From the NCBI GenBank assembly GCA_016707705.1, contig JADJHD010000048.1:1-7421 (forward strand): DNA of 7,421 bases, given 5' to 3'. Origin of the DNA: Bacteroidales bacterium. Its GTDB lineage: Bacteria > Bacteroidota > Bacteroidia > Bacteroidales > UBA4417. Every line of letters starts with the position of its first letter. The stretch's first letter is position 1. The notes below the pieces were generated by a model that saw nothing but the letters and a program-made list of their open reading frames with translations, was not told the origin of the DNA and did no database searches. Position numbers and translations under genes: made by a program. Positions 6,037 to 7,421 of the stretch are shown here, piece by piece.

Positions 6037-7214
6037 AGTATAAAGTCTTCAACAACAGGTATAACAAGTTTCATAGCAGCATAACGGGCTGCGTCTATTG
6101 CATGGTTATATGCGTCAATAGGTTTATTGGTCGGGTTGCCTTCCTTATCCATAACCCAGGAATAGTTCCTTAGTTCTTTAATCAGGTTCACGCTGCGTTT
6201 GGTCACATGAATAGTAAAACCCTTCATGCAGTCGATACCGTTACGAACAGAGTCAGGACCCTTAACGGCTGGCTTGATATTATACCCAGCCCTGTACAAA
6301 TCTTCAATGCTCTTAGGCTCTGCTGAGTCGGCTATCAGTTGTGAATAGTTCTTCTGTATTCCAAGTGATGGCAACAAGCCTGATATGTCCGAGTTGGTTA
6401 GTCCGGTTCTATACAGCAGTTCATCAAGATAGAGACCTGAACCGGATATGCCTACCCTGATAATGCTTGTCGGATCGTTAGTATAACCCCAGTCTAACCC
6501 ATACAAGCCCTCAATATTAGGCATATCTTCAATGATATTGAACTGCTCAAACACAAGCCCCTCATATGAACCATATTCACAATCCACATGAATGCGCCTG
6601 AAATTTGAATCAATTGTTGCCCGGCGTTCAATCCTGCTGCGCTCTACATCAGGCAAAAATGGGTTGTTCTTATAGTTGCTTGTGATTAGTTCAATCTCCC
6701 CGTTATCCCCTGTTTCACCGTAGTATTCAATGAATTTTTCTAACCAAAACTGTTGGGTGGGGTTGAAGTCGGCAAGCACATATTCAGACCTACGGGCTAA
6801 CTCATCGAACACCTCAAATTTGAGGGAGTTGATCTCGTTACCGTACAATAAGTTGCGCCTTGCTCCAAGTGCTTTATCAATTCTATCTGCTGAGAAAAAC
6901 TCAAGGATAGTACCATTCTTGAATGTGTAACGGCTTGTTGACACATTAAACTCATCCGATGAAAACACCTCTGTTTGCAATAATAGGTTCTTCATTATTC
7001 GGATAGCCCCAATATCAAGATGCGGTTTTGACTCAGATACAACGGTAATCACCCAGTTAGGATGCCTGAGAGCAACATAAAAGATAATGAATATCATCAG
7101 GTCAAAGGTCTTACCTGAACCAGTCCCGCCCTTATGTACGATAATCTTCTTCCCGCTGTCAAATGCTTGTGCGGTAGTCTTGAAGATATAACCGTATTTA
7201 AGGTTTACTGCCAT
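6033..7214 (-). CDS. terL: Terminase large subunit
   Basis: A 393-residue DNA-packaging motor that hydrolyses ATP to move DNA into the prohead and cuts the concatemer. The N-terminal ATPase has Walker A GGTGSGKT (29-36) and a Walker B-type strand LLYGNEIN (122-129), where the acidic pair is Asn-Glu instead of Asp-Glu; Glu127 is the likely catalytic glutamate. ADFNP (148-152) fits the coupling motif region. The C-terminal RNase H-like nuclease shows Asp241 in YGLDWGYTNDP, Asp264/Glu265 in LYLDELLY, Asp296 in LIADSAEPKSI and Asp374 in YNHAIDAARY, so the metal-binding acids appear intact. This arrangement resembles the PBSX-like terminase group (PF04466/PF17288). The ATG at 7214 lies within the end of the upstream small-subunit frame with a 17-base overlap. 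Length is slightly short but complete. Packaging mode (cos or pac) cannot be read. Confidence 0.96.
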   Translation of the reverse strand: MAVNLKYGYIFKTTAQAFDSGKKIIVHKGGTGSGKTFDLMIFIIFYVALRHPNWVITVVSESKPHLDIGAIRIMKNLLLQTEVFSSDEFNVSTSRYTFKNGTILEFFSADRIDKALGARRNLLYGNEINSLKFEVFDELARRSEYVLADFNPTQQFWLEKFIEYYGETGDNGEIELITSNYKNNPFLPDVERSRIERRATIDSNFRRIHVDCEYGSYEGLVFEQFNIIEDMPNIEGLYGLDWGYTNDPTSIIRVGISGSGLYLDELLYRTGLTNSDISGLLPSLGIQKNYSQLIADSAEPKSIEDLYRAGYNIKPAVKGPDSVRNGIDCMKGFTIHVTKRSVNLIKELRNYSWVMDKEGNPTNKPIDAYNHAIDAARYAAMKLVIPVVEDFIL

Positions 7215-7421
7215 CGACCAGGTTTATGCTGATACCGGTTGAATTGATCTCGTGAGTAGATGAGTCCTTTTCCCCCAACTGCTTCATTCTCCATATGCCT
7301 GCGGTCGGGTTGTAGTCGCTGTTTAAAGTGCCTTTATTTATCCTGCAAATCACGGCACTATTGATGTCCTCTTTTATATTGTCCAAATCGGAATGCAGTT
7401 TACACAGGTAATAGAACGTAG
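7198..7421 (-). CDS. terS: Probable terminase small subunit, C-terminal part (partial)
   Basis: The frame is open from the window edge to a TAA at 7198, giving 73 residues with no natural start inside; a TTG at 7386 is merely internal. The segment NPTAGIWRMKQLGEKDSSTH resembles the C-terminal half of small terminases, where an Asn-Pro/Ala-x-Ala-x-x-x-x-Leu-Lys pattern precedes a Trp/Lys-rich linker and a tail ending in a short beta strand (here ISINLVDGSKP). Small terminases bind the packaging site and regulate the large subunit's ATPase. The DNA-binding N-terminus lies outside the window, so the call rests on this tail plus position directly before the large subunit, with a 17-base overlap. 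Confidence 0.72.
   Translation of the reverse strand, partial: TFYYLCKLHSDLDNIKEDINSAVICRINKGTLNSDYNPTAGIWRMKQLGEKDSSTHEINSTGISINLVDGSKP

Noticed and set aside
7384..7386. TTG as the start of the small terminase frame
   Set aside because: The frame stays open upstream to the window edge, and the remaining 62 residues would be too short for a small terminase, so the gene is treated as partial.
1..7421. Promoters, tRNA genes, CRISPR repeats, insertion sequences, attachment sites, diversity-generating retroelement
   Set aside because: I looked for the Bacteroidota TAnnTTTG box in the minus-strand gaps, cloverleaf ends, regularly spaced direct repeats, terminal inverted repeats and reverse-transcriptase motifs, and found none that I could support by eye.

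Overview
The window is a segment of a tailed double-stranded DNA phage or prophage (Caudoviricetes) carrying a packaging and head-morphogenesis module of HK97 type. Every supported gene is on the minus strand, so transcription runs from high to low coordinates. None of the starts has an AGGAGG-like Shine-Dalgarno sequence, and several are preceded by A/T-rich leaders. That fits a phage of Bacteroidota, but the host is an inference and no host gene is present. Both edges cut genes: the putative small terminase at the right and an unidentified small gene at the left.

In transcription order: 7421-7198 is the C-terminal part of a probable small terminase subunit; 7214-6033 the large terminase (ATPase plus nuclease); 6036-4729 the portal; 4754-4650 a possible 34-residue protein; 4650-3865 a MuF-type head morphogenesis protein; 3853-3608 a small basic protein of unknown function; 3597-2896 the prohead protease; 2899-1682 the major capsid protein. 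A hairpin with a short U tract follows at 1648-1623. After it come two glycosyltransferases, a GT25-like enzyme at 1602-1033 and a GT-B fold (GT4-like) enzyme at 1036-74. The next gene starts at 77 and leaves the window.

The genes are packed very tightly, with ATGA, TAATG or 17-base overlaps at most junctions, which suggests one long operon with translational coupling. The terminase cuts and pumps DNA through the portal. MuF, the protease and the capsid protein, whose N-terminal coiled coil probably serves as the scaffold, build and mature the prohead. The least expected part is the pair of glycosyltransferases between the capsid gene and whatever follows. They share the operon's strand and coupling, so they look built into the late program. 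They may glycosylate the capsid or tail, or modify a host surface glycan; the sequence does not say which.

There is no intergenic stretch above 100 bases. I saw no tRNA, rRNA, CRISPR array, insertion sequence, integrase, attachment site or convincing promoter.
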